NCBI GenBank assembly: GCA_947383645.1
Contig: CANDEH010000049.1
Span: 1-16,991 of the forward strand
Source: an uncultured Clostridia bacterium
Lineage (GTDB): Bacteria > Bacillota > Clostridia > Oscillospirales > Oscillospiraceae
Length of the DNA: 16,991 nt
Direction of reading: 5' to 3'
Shown here: piece by piece, positions 1 through 6,269 of the stretch
Layout: each line of letters opens with the position of its first letter
Numbering within the stretch: the stretch's first letter is position 1
Notes under the pieces: model-generated
Told to the model about the DNA's origin: nothing
Database searches by the model: none
Seen by the model: only the letters and a program-made list of their open reading frames with translations
Position numbers and translations under genes: made by a program

Positions 1-1444
1 CGTCCAGGTCGCTGGAGAACTGGGTAAAGACCTCCATCTCCCGGTACTGGGCCAGATCCAGACGGATGGATCCGGCGGCGGACTTCATGGCCCTGGTCTG
101 GGCGTCGCCGCCTACGCGGGACACGGAGAGGCCCACGTTCACCGCGGGACGCTGGCCGGCGAAGAACAGCTCGCTCTCTAAGAAGATCTGGCCGTCGGTG
201 ATGGAGATGATGTTGGTGGGGATATAGGCGGACACGTCCCCCGCCTGGGTCTCCACGATGGGCAGGGCGGTCATGCTGCCGCCCCCCAGCTCATCGCTGA
301 GGTGGGCGGAGCGCTCCAGGAGCCGGGAGTGGAGGTAGAACACGTCCCCGGGGTACGCCTCCCGGCCGGGGGACCGCTCTAAGAGCAGGCTCAGGGAGCG
401 GTAGGCGATGGCGTGCTTGGAGAGGTCGTCGTAGACGATGAGCACATCCCGGCCCCGGTACATGAAGTACTCCCCCAGAGCGCAGGCGGCGTAGGGGGCG
501 ATGTACTGGAGGGCAGCGCTGGCGCTGGCGGGGGCGGTGACGATGGCGGTGTACTCCATGGCCCCCCGGCGGCTCAGGTTCTCACAGAGCTGGGCCACCG
601 AGCTGGTCTTCTGGCCGATGGCCGCGTAGATGCAGACCACGTTCTTGCCCTTCTGGTTCAGGATGGCGTCGATGGCGATGGCGGTTTTGCCCGTCTGGCG
701 GTCGCCGATAATCAGCTCCCGCTGACCCCGGCCGATGGGAAACATGGCGTCGATGGCCAGAAGGCCGGTCTCCAGGGGGGTGTTGACGCTCTGGCGGTCC
801 AGAATGCCGGGGGCCGGGGTCTCGATGGGGCGGAAGGTCTCCGGCTCGATGGGGCCCTTCCCGTCCACGGGGACGCCCAGGGCGTCCACCACCCGGCCCA
901 GAAAGTTTTCGCCCACGGGCATACCGGCGGTCTTCAGGGTGCGGCGGACCATGCCGCCGGCGCTGACCGCCTCGCTGTCGCCGAAGAGGACGCAGCTGAG
1001 GCTGTCGGCGCGCAGGTCCTGGACCATGCCCTTGACGCCGGACTGGAACAGGAGGATCTCCCCGTATCTGGCGTGGCGCAGGCCGCTGACCACGGCGATC
1101 TCTCCGTCCACGGAGAGGACCTCGCCGATCTCCTCCGGCGCCACCGCCGCCTCCCACTCCTCCACCGCCTGGCGGAGCAGGGGGAGAATGTCGTTCTGCC
1201 CCGGCTGGAGGCGGCGCAGGTAGTCCTGAAACTGCCGCACCCGGCCGTCCAGGGTCCAGTCGTACAGGTCGGCCCCCACCTGGAGGCGAAAGCCGTCGGC
1301 AATGGCCGGGTCCTCCTCCCACTGGAGGGGGACCTCCCGGCGGTAAGTTTTGACGAGAAAGCCGGTAAAGCGCGCCAGCTGCTCCTCCGTGGGGGCCCGG
1401 GCGCTGCGCAGCACGGCGGTGAGACGGCTTCTACTGGCCCGCAT
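1..1444 (-). CDS. atpA: F1F0 ATP synthase subunit alpha with fused delta C-terminal domain (partial)
   Basis: Non-catalytic alpha subunit of the F1 head of ATP synthase; 481 residues are visible and the 3' end lies off the left edge. I translated it by hand: the frame is open from ATG 1444-1442 to base 1. The alpha part is unmistakable: P-loop GDRQTGKT at residues 247-254, GRGQRELIIGD just before it, VYDDLSK near 338-343, YPGDVFYLHSRLLER near 364-378 and SVSRVGG at 440-446. The P-loop sits about 78 residues later than in ordinary alpha subunits (about residue 169). Residues about 5-80 resemble the delta (OSCP) C-terminal domain: APTEEQLARF, then DPAIADGFRLQVGADLYDWT, then DGRVRQFQDYL, in place of the usual DPSLIGG..RIGD..DGS..GRLERL. 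The start overlaps the atpF stop by 14 bases and has a GGGAGG ribosome site. No separate atpH exists here. Gamma, beta and epsilon genes should follow off-window. Confidence 0.93.
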   Translation of the reverse strand, partial: MRASRSRLTAVLRSARAPTEEQLARFTGFLVKTYRREVPLQWEEDPAIADGFRLQVGADLYDWTLDGRVRQFQDYLRRLQPGQNDILPLLRQAVEEWEAAVAPEEIGEVLSVDGEIAVVSGLRHARYGEILLFQSGVKGMVQDLRADSLSCVLFGDSEAVSAGGMVRRTLKTAGMPVGENFLGRVVDALGVPVDGKGPIEPETFRPIETPAPGILDRQSVNTPLETGLLAIDAMFPIGRGQRELIIGDRQTGKTAIAIDAILNQKGKNVVCIYAAIGQKTSSVAQLCENLSRRGAMEYTAIVTAPASASAALQYIAPYAACALGEYFMYRGRDVLIVYDDLSKHAIAYRSLSLLLERSPGREAYPGDVFYLHSRLLERSAHLSDELGGGSMTALPIVETQAGDVSAYIPTNIISITDGQIFLESELFFAGQRPAVNVGLSVSRVGGDAQTRAMKSAAGSIRLDLAQYREMEVFTQFSSDLD

Positions 1445-1922
1445 GGTCGCCGCCTCCCTCCGACAGGGTCAAAAATGTCTCAAAGGGGTCCGCGTCCGGC
1501 TGGGCGGCCAGCTTCCGGGCCGCCTCCGACGCCAGCTCCCGCAGCTCCCGCTGGGCGCTGAGGCGGGTCTGAGCGGCGGCGGCCTCCGCGTCGATCCGGG
1601 ACTGGGCCACGATCCGCCGGGCCTCCTCCCGGGCCTGGGAGAGCTGCTCCTCCGCCTGGGCGGCGGCCTGCTCCTCGGCCTGGAGGCGGTGGCGGTGGAT
1701 CTCCTCGGCGGCGGCGGCAAGCTGGTCCTGATACTCCTTTTTCAGCGCCTCCGCCTCGGTACGCTTCCGGGCGGCCTCCTCCTCCAGGGCGCGGTAGTGC
1801 GCCTCCCGCCGGTCCATGAAGGCGGCGACGGGCCTGTAGAGGAGGAAGTAGAGGCCACCGGCCAGAATGGCTAAATTCATCCAGTGCAGCAGGATCTGCT
1901 GCCAGTCAATATTCAGCGGCAT
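1431..1922 (-). CDS. atpF: F1F0 ATP synthase subunit b
   Basis: Peripheral-stalk subunit b, 163 residues, of normal length. One N-terminal membrane segment (about residues 9-28, LHWMNLAILAGGLYFLLY) is followed by RPVAAFMDRR, the usual 'RP...D.R' entry into the stalk, and a long charged Ala/Glu/Arg/Gln-rich helix (about 35-140) that would form the b-b coiled coil. The C-terminus (LASEAARKLAA.) matches the region that binds delta in other synthases. The gene lies 13 bases after atpE and overlaps the alpha gene by 14 bases, so these are translationally coupled. The b subunit carries no delta N-terminal domain, unlike the b-delta fusion of mycobacteria, so it does not make up for the missing delta portion. 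Confidence 0.93.
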   Translation of the reverse strand: MPLNIDWQQILLHWMNLAILAGGLYFLLYRPVAAFMDRREAHYRALEEEAARKRTEAEALKKEYQDQLAAAAEEIHRHRLQAEEQAAAQAEEQLSQAREEARRIVAQSRIDAEAAAAQTRLSAQRELRELASEAARKLAAQPDADPFETFLTLSEGGGDHAGQ

Positions 1923-1935
1923 AGTTCCACCTGCC

Positions 1936-2295
1936 TTACAGTACGAAGATGATGAGGATGACCACCAGCAGCGCGTAGATGATGGCCGTCTCGATAAACA
2001 CCAGGCCCAGCATCAGCGTGGTGCGGACCTTGCCCTCGGCCTCGGGCTGGCGGGCGATGCTCTCGGTGGACTTGGCGGTGGCGAGACCCATGCCCACCGC
2101 GCCGCCGGCGGCGGCGACGCCCACGGCCAGCCCCGCGGCGATGGCCTTCAGTCCCACGGAGCCGTCCTGAGCGGTCTCAACGGTCTCGGCGTCCCCGGGC
2201 GCCTCCTCCGGGGCGGCCAGGGCGGGGGCGGCGAGGACCAGGGCCAGCAGCAGCACGGCGGTGAGGCAGAGGATCCTGGAAAGCAGTCGATTCAT
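1936..2295 (-). CDS. atpE: F1F0 ATP synthase subunit c with N-terminal leader
   Basis: Proteolipid of the membrane rotor ring. The core is a two-helix hairpin: helix 1 about residues 47-75 with the glycine-rich GGAVGMG stretch, the polar loop ARQPEAEGK (81-89), and helix 2 about 92-118 with the ion-binding carboxylate Glu102 (in FIETAIIY). The protein is 119 residues, against about 70-90 usually, because of a 45-residue N-terminal extension: Arg-containing start, a Leu/Val/Ala core (about 8-24), AAPALAAPEE resembling a signal-peptidase site, then an acidic linker. The start is firm: AAGGAGG lies 8 bases before ATG 2295. Relative to the Na+ ring of Ilyobacter, Gln32 is Met69, Ser66 is Thr103 and Thr67 is Ala104, so the full Na+ signature is not present and H+ use is more likely (inference). 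Confidence 0.93.
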   Translation of the reverse strand: MNRLLSRILCLTAVLLLALVLAAPALAAPEEAPGDAETVETAQDGSVGLKAIAAGLAVGVAAAGGAVGMGLATAKSTESIARQPEAEGKVRTTLMLGLVFIETAIIYALLVVILIIFVL

Positions 2296-2313
2296 GGTGG
2301 AAGACCTCCTTAT

Positions 2314-3153
2314 TTACATCTGGGCGGCAGGCTTGGCCGCTTTTTTCTTCTGTTTTTCCTTGGGCTCGCCGGGCTCGGAGACCTCCCCGTAGTAGAGGGC
2401 GGTGAGCATGGTGAGCACGTAGGTCTGGATCAGGGCGTGGAGCAGGGTGAAGAGCACCCCCACCACCACCGGCAGGACGAAGCTCAGCGAGACGTAGTAG
2501 TACACCAGCTCCGTCACCAAAAGGCCGCTGAGCAGGGCGCCGAAGAGGCGGAAGCTCATGGAGATGGGCAGGGAGAACTCCTTCAGCGTCCGCCCGATCC
2601 CCCGCACGCCGTTGCCGGCGATGCCGCCGGAGAGGATCACCAGGTAGCTCAGACACCCCAGGGCGATGGCGGCGTTCACGTCGGACAGGGGGGCGGGGAG
2701 GGTGATGGGGTGGCCGTGAACCGTCACCGCCTGGAGCCCCAGGAGCTCAAAGAGCGTGCCCACGAAGACGTAGCAGGCGGCGGTGAAGAGGTAGAGGCCC
2801 AGAAAGCCGCTGCGGTGGGGGCTGTTGGCCCTGGCCATCCCCCGGAAGAGGCCCACCGCCTCCTCGATGACAAGCTGGAGGCGGCCCGGCACCAGCTGGA
2901 AGCGGGGGATGACGAAGATGCGCAGTACCGCCGCGATGGTCAGCAGTACCGCCGTCACCAGGAGGGCGGAGATCAGGCCGGGGTTCACGTTCTTGACCCC
3001 CAGAAGGCTGATCTGGCCCGTACCGTGGAGGACGGCGTCCCGCATGGCCTCCTGCACGGTCTCGGCGCGGCCGGGGGATCCGACCAGCAGCGCGGCGACC
3101 AGCAGCAGTACCGCCGCCCCCAGACAGAGGGCCAGACCCTTTTTTGGTTTCAT
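2314..3153 (-). CDS. atpB: F1F0 ATP synthase subunit a
   Basis: Membrane stator subunit a, which forms the ion half-channels against the c ring; 279 residues from the chosen ATG at 3153-3151. The essential arginine is Arg202 in FRLFGALLSG. Other family marks are LSDVNAAIALG (about 156-166), LKEFSLPISMSFRLFG (190-205) and ALIQTYVLTMLTALYYGE near the end. Several membrane helices follow an N-terminal hydrophobic leader (residues 6-24, then GSPGRAE), which resembles a signal sequence, as in the neighbouring c subunit. The tail is Lys-rich (KEKQKKKAAK). An upstream in-frame ATG at 3315 would lie before the promoter's -10, so it is rejected; the chosen start has GAGGG about 10 bases upstream. This is the first gene of the operon; no atpI is seen upstream. 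Confidence 0.93.
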   Translation of the reverse strand: MKPKKGLALCLGAAVLLLVAALLVGSPGRAETVQEAMRDAVLHGTGQISLLGVKNVNPGLISALLVTAVLLTIAAVLRIFVIPRFQLVPGRLQLVIEEAVGLFRGMARANSPHRSGFLGLYLFTAACYVFVGTLFELLGLQAVTVHGHPITLPAPLSDVNAAIALGCLSYLVILSGGIAGNGVRGIGRTLKEFSLPISMSFRLFGALLSGLLVTELVYYYVSLSFVLPVVVGVLFTLLHALIQTYVLTMLTALYYGEVSEPGEPKEKQKKKAAKPAAQM

Positions 3154-3283
3154 CCAGCAATTCCCTCTTTCTCTTTGCAGACTTGGAAGCTGTGTCGGGC
3201 AGCGGCGCGCGGCTTTGCGGCGCCAGTCTGTGACTTCGCCCCTTGGCGCAGCTTCTGACCGTAGAAGGTCTTGACAACGCCAG

Positions 3284-3312
3284 ATTATAGCACCGTGCGC
3301 GGGAGATGTCCA
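3284..3312 (-). promoter_or_regulatory. Sigma-A promoter of the atp operon
   Basis: Read on the minus strand: -35 TGGACA (3312-3307), 17-base spacer, -10 TATAAT (3289-3284). It points at atpB with a leader of about 125 bases containing a small GACC/GGTC hairpin. The right edge of a palindromic repeat copy begins only about 12 bases upstream of the -35 box. Confidence 0.75.
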
Positions 3313-3323
3313 CATAAAAAACG

Positions 3324-3467
3324 TTAAGAAGCTGTACCAATAGCCTCAGCATTCGTCTTTGCGTCTGAAATCACCGCAGGAATCCCGACGGATTTCAAGG
3401 CTTTTTAACGCAGTCCAGACGGAAAATTCGGCGGCGAGACGTGCAGGGGGATTGGGCCTTGTTTAGA
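3324..3467 (+). repeat. Degenerate copy of palindromic MITE-like repeat
   Basis: The first 22 bases (3324-3345) are identical to 11075-11096, including the 19-base end AGAAGCTGTACCAATAGCC. Interior landmarks recur in the same order as in the 11078-11239 copy: CGCAGGAAT, a CAAG..TTTTT stretch, CGCAGTC, AAATT followed by a GGC/CGC run. The right end (about 3447-3467) only loosely resembles the expected inverted end, so this copy has decayed. It lies between the divergent atp and chemoreceptor promoters. Confidence 0.6.
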
Positions 3468-3733
3468 AAATGTTTAAGATATCCAGACAGCGGATCTTTT
3501 TCCGGCACTCTGCGCTGATTTTCCCTGCCATACACAGAGTATGGCGGCGTCAAACCGCCTTGACTGACGAAAAAATCTCTTGCCGCTGCGCATTCCGTCA
3601 TTTATCGGACACGGCCTGTTCAGAGGTTCCTTGAATTTGCGTTTTGTGAAAGAATCCGGCGCGGTTGGAGCTGCCGGCGCGGATAACAGGGCGGGCTGAC
3701 ACAAAATATGTCAAAAAATCACCCGCGGATACA
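3468..3733. other. Intergenic stretch without a recognisable gene
   Basis: No convincing coding region. A short minus-strand open frame across 3395-3601 has no ribosome site and crosses the repeat, so I do not call it. Around 3530-3585 there is a second stretch that, on the minus strand, loosely echoes the interior of the palindromic repeat (GCAAGAGATTTTTTC followed by CAGTC and a GGCGG/CCGCC pair), perhaps an older copy. At 3697-3713 lies an exact inverted repeat TGACA-N7-TGTCA, about 20 bases upstream of the chemoreceptor -35 box, which could be an operator (inference). Confidence 0.35.
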
Positions 3734-3762
3734 TTGCAGTTTCACTGTCGATCTGCTATAAT
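3734..3762 (+). promoter_or_regulatory. Sigma-A promoter of the chemoreceptor gene
   Basis: -35 TTGCAG (3734-3739), 17-base spacer, perfect -10 TATAAT (3757-3762). The expected start of transcription near 3769 gives a leader of about 70 bases. That leader holds a short hairpin, CGCCTC/GAGGCG (3801-3818), just before the ribosome site. No SigD/sigma-28-type flagellar promoter is evident. Confidence 0.75.
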
Positions 3763-3838
3763 ACTCCTGCCTTTATGCTATTTTTTGGCTTTTTGATAAA
3801 ACGCCTCTGTCCGGAGGCGGAAAAAGGGAGAAATGGAT

Positions 3839-5845
3839 ATGAACAAAAAGACGGAACACAGGCGCCGGAGCGGCGGCGAAAAGCGGCGGGGGATGGGGAT
3901 CACCGGGAAGCTGGTCTCCGCCATCGTCGTCAGCGTGGTCATCGCGGTGGCGGCGCTGCTGGCGGTGGTCTACGTCCAGATGTCCCGGGCGCTGCTGGAC
4001 AAGAGCGAGGAGATGCTCCAGACCACCATGGACAGCACCATCCAGGAGACCAGGGCCTGGATGAACAAAACCCTCACCATGCTGGAGACCCAGCGGGACA
4101 CCGTGGAGTACGGGGACTTTGATATCCCGGAGCTGACGGCGTACATCAAGCACACGGCGGGGCAGAACGACTCCTATCCCGCCGGGCTCTACGTGGCCCT
4201 CACCGACGGGTCCCTCTACCACGCCTCCTTCGTGCCGGGGCCGGACTTCGACGCCCTCTCTAAGAGCTGGTACCAGGACGGCGTCGCCTCCGAGGACTTC
4301 ATCCTGGGCGACGTGTACTTTGACGAGGACAGTCAGTCCTATGTGGTGGGGGCCTCCGGGGTCCTCAAGTCCCGGAACGGCCGGGTCCGGGGCGTGGCCG
4401 CTGCGGACGTGTACTTAGACTCCATCTCCAAGATCGTCAGCGGCGTGCAGATCGAGGACACCGGCGGGGTGTTCCTGGTGGACACCCGGACAGATACCAT
4501 CATCGGACACCGGGACGCCGACATCACCGGCTCCCAGCTCTCCCAGGCGGGGGGCGGCATGTACGACTACGCCGCCGGACAGATCGGAAGGGGCAGTACG
4601 GGGCTCTCCGTCTATGAGGGCACCTACATCCTCATCTCCCAGGTTCCCGGCAGCGACTGGACCGCTGTGGCCTACGTCTCCCGGGGAGAGGTGCTGCGGG
4701 AGCTGTGGCAGCTCACCGCCATCATGCTGGCGGTGGCGCTGGTCGCCATCGTCCTCCTGGTGCTGCTGGTGGTGATTCAGGTCCGGCGGATCATCGGCCG
4801 GCCGGTGCGGGAGCTCAGCGCCGCCGCCACCCGGATCGCCCAGGGGGAGCTGGAGGAGAGCATCGCCTACCACTCCAAGGACGAGCTGGGGGTGCTGGCT
4901 GACGACTTCAACCAGGTGACGCTGCGGCTGCGGGACTATGTGAGCTACATCAACGAGATCTCCGCCGTGCTCCATAACATCGCGGCGGGGGATCTGGCCT
5001 TCACCTTGCAGCACAAGTACACCGGGGAGTTTGAGAAGATCAAGATCTCCCTGGTGGAGATCTCCTACGCCCTCAACGGCACCATGAGCCAGATCCGCGC
5101 GGCGTCCCGGGATGTGGCCAGCGGCGCGGAGCAGGTCTCCAGCGGGGCCATGACCCTCTCCCAGGGGTCCACGGAGCAGGCGGCGGAGGTGGAGGCCCTG
5201 GCCGGCCACATCAGCGCCGTGTCCGAGAGCGTGCAGAACATCGACCGGGGGGCCCAGGAGGCCAACCGGATCACCCAGGAGGTGAAGAGCGGTCTGGTGG
5301 AGAGCAACGCCAAGATGGAGAACATGACCGCCGTCATCGAGCGCATCAGCCAGAAGTCCGCCGAGATCCACCGGATTGTGAAGACCATCGAGGATATCGC
5401 CTTTCAGACCAATATCCTGGCCCTGAACGCCGCGGTGGAGGCCGCCCGGGCCGGGGCCGCCGGGAAGGGCTTCGCCGTGGTGGCCGACGAGGTGCGGTCC
5501 CTGGCCAGCAAGTCCTCCGCCGCCGCCCAGGAGACAACCGTCCTCCTCAGCGAGACGGTGGACTCCATGGACGAGGGCGTGGCCGCCGCCCGGGACACCG
5601 CGGCGTCTATGCTCACCGTGGCCGGCCACGCCGACGCCATGAGCCAGCTCATCACCGGCATCGCCGACTACACCAGGCAGCAGGCGAAGAACGCCGAGGA
5701 GATCACCCACGGCATCGAGGAGATCTCCAGCGTGGTGCAGAGCAACGTGGCCACCGCCGAGGCCAGCGCCGCCGCCAGCGAGGAGCTGTCCGGCCAGGCG
5801 GCCATGCTGCGGGAGCTGGTGGCGCAGTTTAAGCTGAAGGAGTAA
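3839..5845 (+). CDS. Methyl-accepting chemotaxis protein (dCache-HAMP-MCP)
   Basis: Transmembrane chemoreceptor that passes ligand binding to CheA/CheW. About 668 residues: basic N-terminus, TM1 (about 23-46), an extracytoplasmic double-Cache-like sensor (about 50-285), TM2 (about 293-315), a HAMP domain (about 317-370), a second HAMP-like segment (ISAVLHNIAAGDLAFTL..), then a long helical signalling domain whose conserved hairpin tip reads FQTNILALNAAVEAARAG near 522-539. In the sensor, KSWYQDGV and a later AAADVYLD resemble parts of the amino-acid-binding dCache motif, but the usual Arg before WY is Lys, so the ligand is unknown. There is no CheR-tethering pentapeptide at the C-terminus (it ends FKLKE). 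I prefer ATG 3839, which has GGGAG 8 bases upstream; ATG 3833 is in frame but only 2 bases from it. It stands alone, with its own promoter and downstream hairpins. Confidence 0.95.
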   Translation: MNKKTEHRRRSGGEKRRGMGITGKLVSAIVVSVVIAVAALLAVVYVQMSRALLDKSEEMLQTTMDSTIQETRAWMNKTLTMLETQRDTVEYGDFDIPELTAYIKHTAGQNDSYPAGLYVALTDGSLYHASFVPGPDFDALSKSWYQDGVASEDFILGDVYFDEDSQSYVVGASGVLKSRNGRVRGVAAADVYLDSISKIVSGVQIEDTGGVFLVDTRTDTIIGHRDADITGSQLSQAGGGMYDYAAGQIGRGSTGLSVYEGTYILISQVPGSDWTAVAYVSRGEVLRELWQLTAIMLAVALVAIVLLVLLVVIQVRRIIGRPVRELSAAATRIAQGELEESIAYHSKDELGVLADDFNQVTLRLRDYVSYINEISAVLHNIAAGDLAFTLQHKYTGEFEKIKISLVEISYALNGTMSQIRAASRDVASGAEQVSSGAMTLSQGSTEQAAEVEALAGHISAVSESVQNIDRGAQEANRITQEVKSGLVESNAKMENMTAVIERISQKSAEIHRIVKTIEDIAFQTNILALNAAVEAARAGAAGKGFAVVADEVRSLASKSSAAAQETTVLLSETVDSMDEGVAAARDTAASMLTVAGHADAMSQLITGIADYTRQQAKNAEEITHGIEEISSVVQSNVATAEASAAASEELSGQAAMLRELVAQFKLKE

Positions 5846-5868
5846 TTCTTTTCTTGAAAGAAAAGAAT
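5845..5868 (+). terminator. Palindrome at the chemoreceptor stop codon
   Basis: ATTCTTTTCTT-GA-AAGAAAAGAAT is a perfect 11-base inverted repeat that starts on the last base of the stop codon. It is A/T-rich and has no clean U tract after it, so it may act together with the stronger hairpin at 5879-5916 to end or protect the message. Confidence 0.4.
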
Positions 5869-5878
5869 CAAAAGAACT

Positions 5879-6089
5879 CAGCTTGTCAAAAAACCTTCTG
5901 GTTTTTTGACAAGCTGGGCAGATTTCGCCCCAAGGGCCGAAATCTGTCGCTGTGCCTGAGCCGCGCGGCGGCGAAGAAATGCCCTTGGGGTACGGCGGGT
6001 TGATTTAACGCGAAAGGAACCCCTCTTGGGTTCCTTTCACACTATCCTCCTTACCGCCGGCATACTCTGCCGACTTTTTTGACAGACTG
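5879..6089 (+). repeat. Modular hairpin element, copy 1 (211 bp)
   Basis: Begins 33 bases after the chemoreceptor stop. Modules in order: hairpin A, CAGCTTGTCAAAAAACC paired perfectly over 17 bases with 5900-5916 (loop TTCT); hairpin B, CAGATTTCG/CGAAATCTG (5919-5946); an unpaired GC-rich stretch (TGTGCCTGAGCC...ATGCCCTTGGGG); hairpin C, GAAAGGAACCC/GGGTTCCTTTC (6012-6038, loop CTCTT); then CACACTATCCTCCTTACCGCC and a TTTTTTGACAGACTG end at 6075-6089. The two ends are inverted relative to each other (13 of 15 bases). The same order recurs at 13688-14007. Hairpin A probably serves as a transcription terminator or 3' mRNA stabiliser for the gene before it. Confidence 0.7.
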
Positions 6090-6157
6090 AAGAACTTTCA
6101 TATCGCTCTTTGGCCAGGCGCAGGTCCGGGTTTTCCGCACGGTGACGGAGCTGCGTA

Positions 6158-6189
6158 AAGGCCCGTCGGGATTTTTCCCGGCGGGCCTT
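6158..6189 (+). terminator. GC-rich hairpin, possible bidirectional terminator
   Basis: AAGGCCCGTCGGG (6158-6170) pairs with CCCGGCGGGCCTT (6177-6189) over 13 bases with one G-T pair; the loop is ATTTTT. The U-rich sequence after it is weak (GCGCGTTTTGGGGTTTT). It closes the non-coding stretch before the large surface-protein gene. Confidence 0.45.
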
Positions 6190-6216
6190 GCGCGTTTTGG
6201 GGTTTTATGGTATGGT
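6188..6216 (+). promoter_or_regulatory. Weak candidate promoter of the surface-protein gene
   Basis: TTGCGC (6188-6193), 17 bases, TATGGT (6211-6216); each box matches 4 of 6 consensus bases. It overlaps the end of the preceding hairpin and would give a leader of about 45 bases. No better candidate was found in 6090-6269. Confidence 0.3.
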
Positions 6217-6269
6217 AAATAAGGAAGAGAATTTCGCCGCGCTGGCGGCGGTGTGCGGAGGAAGAAGGT

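Noticed and set aside
1425..1450. Sequencing error or frameshift as the cause of the delta-alpha fusion
   Set aside because: The atpF stop and the fused gene's start overlap with a good ribosome site, the frame is continuous to the edge, and there is no room for a missing delta N-terminal domain.
413..1561. Plus-strand open frame of 382 residues
   Set aside because: It lies antisense to the ATP synthase alpha gene, has low-complexity Gly/Ala/His/Asp-rich composition and no ribosome site; it arises from GC-rich codon bias on the other strand.
1867..3258. Plus-strand open frame of 463 residues across atpE and atpB
   Set aside because: It is antisense to two well-recognised ATP synthase genes and has a His/Gln/Gly-rich shadow composition.
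3395..3601. Minus-strand 68-residue frame in the intergenic region
   Set aside because: No ribosome site and no recognisable family, and it overlaps the decayed repeat.
4415..5710. Minus-strand open frame of 431 residues
   Set aside because: It is antisense to the chemoreceptor and its Leu/Gly/His/Asp-rich composition is typical of a shadow.
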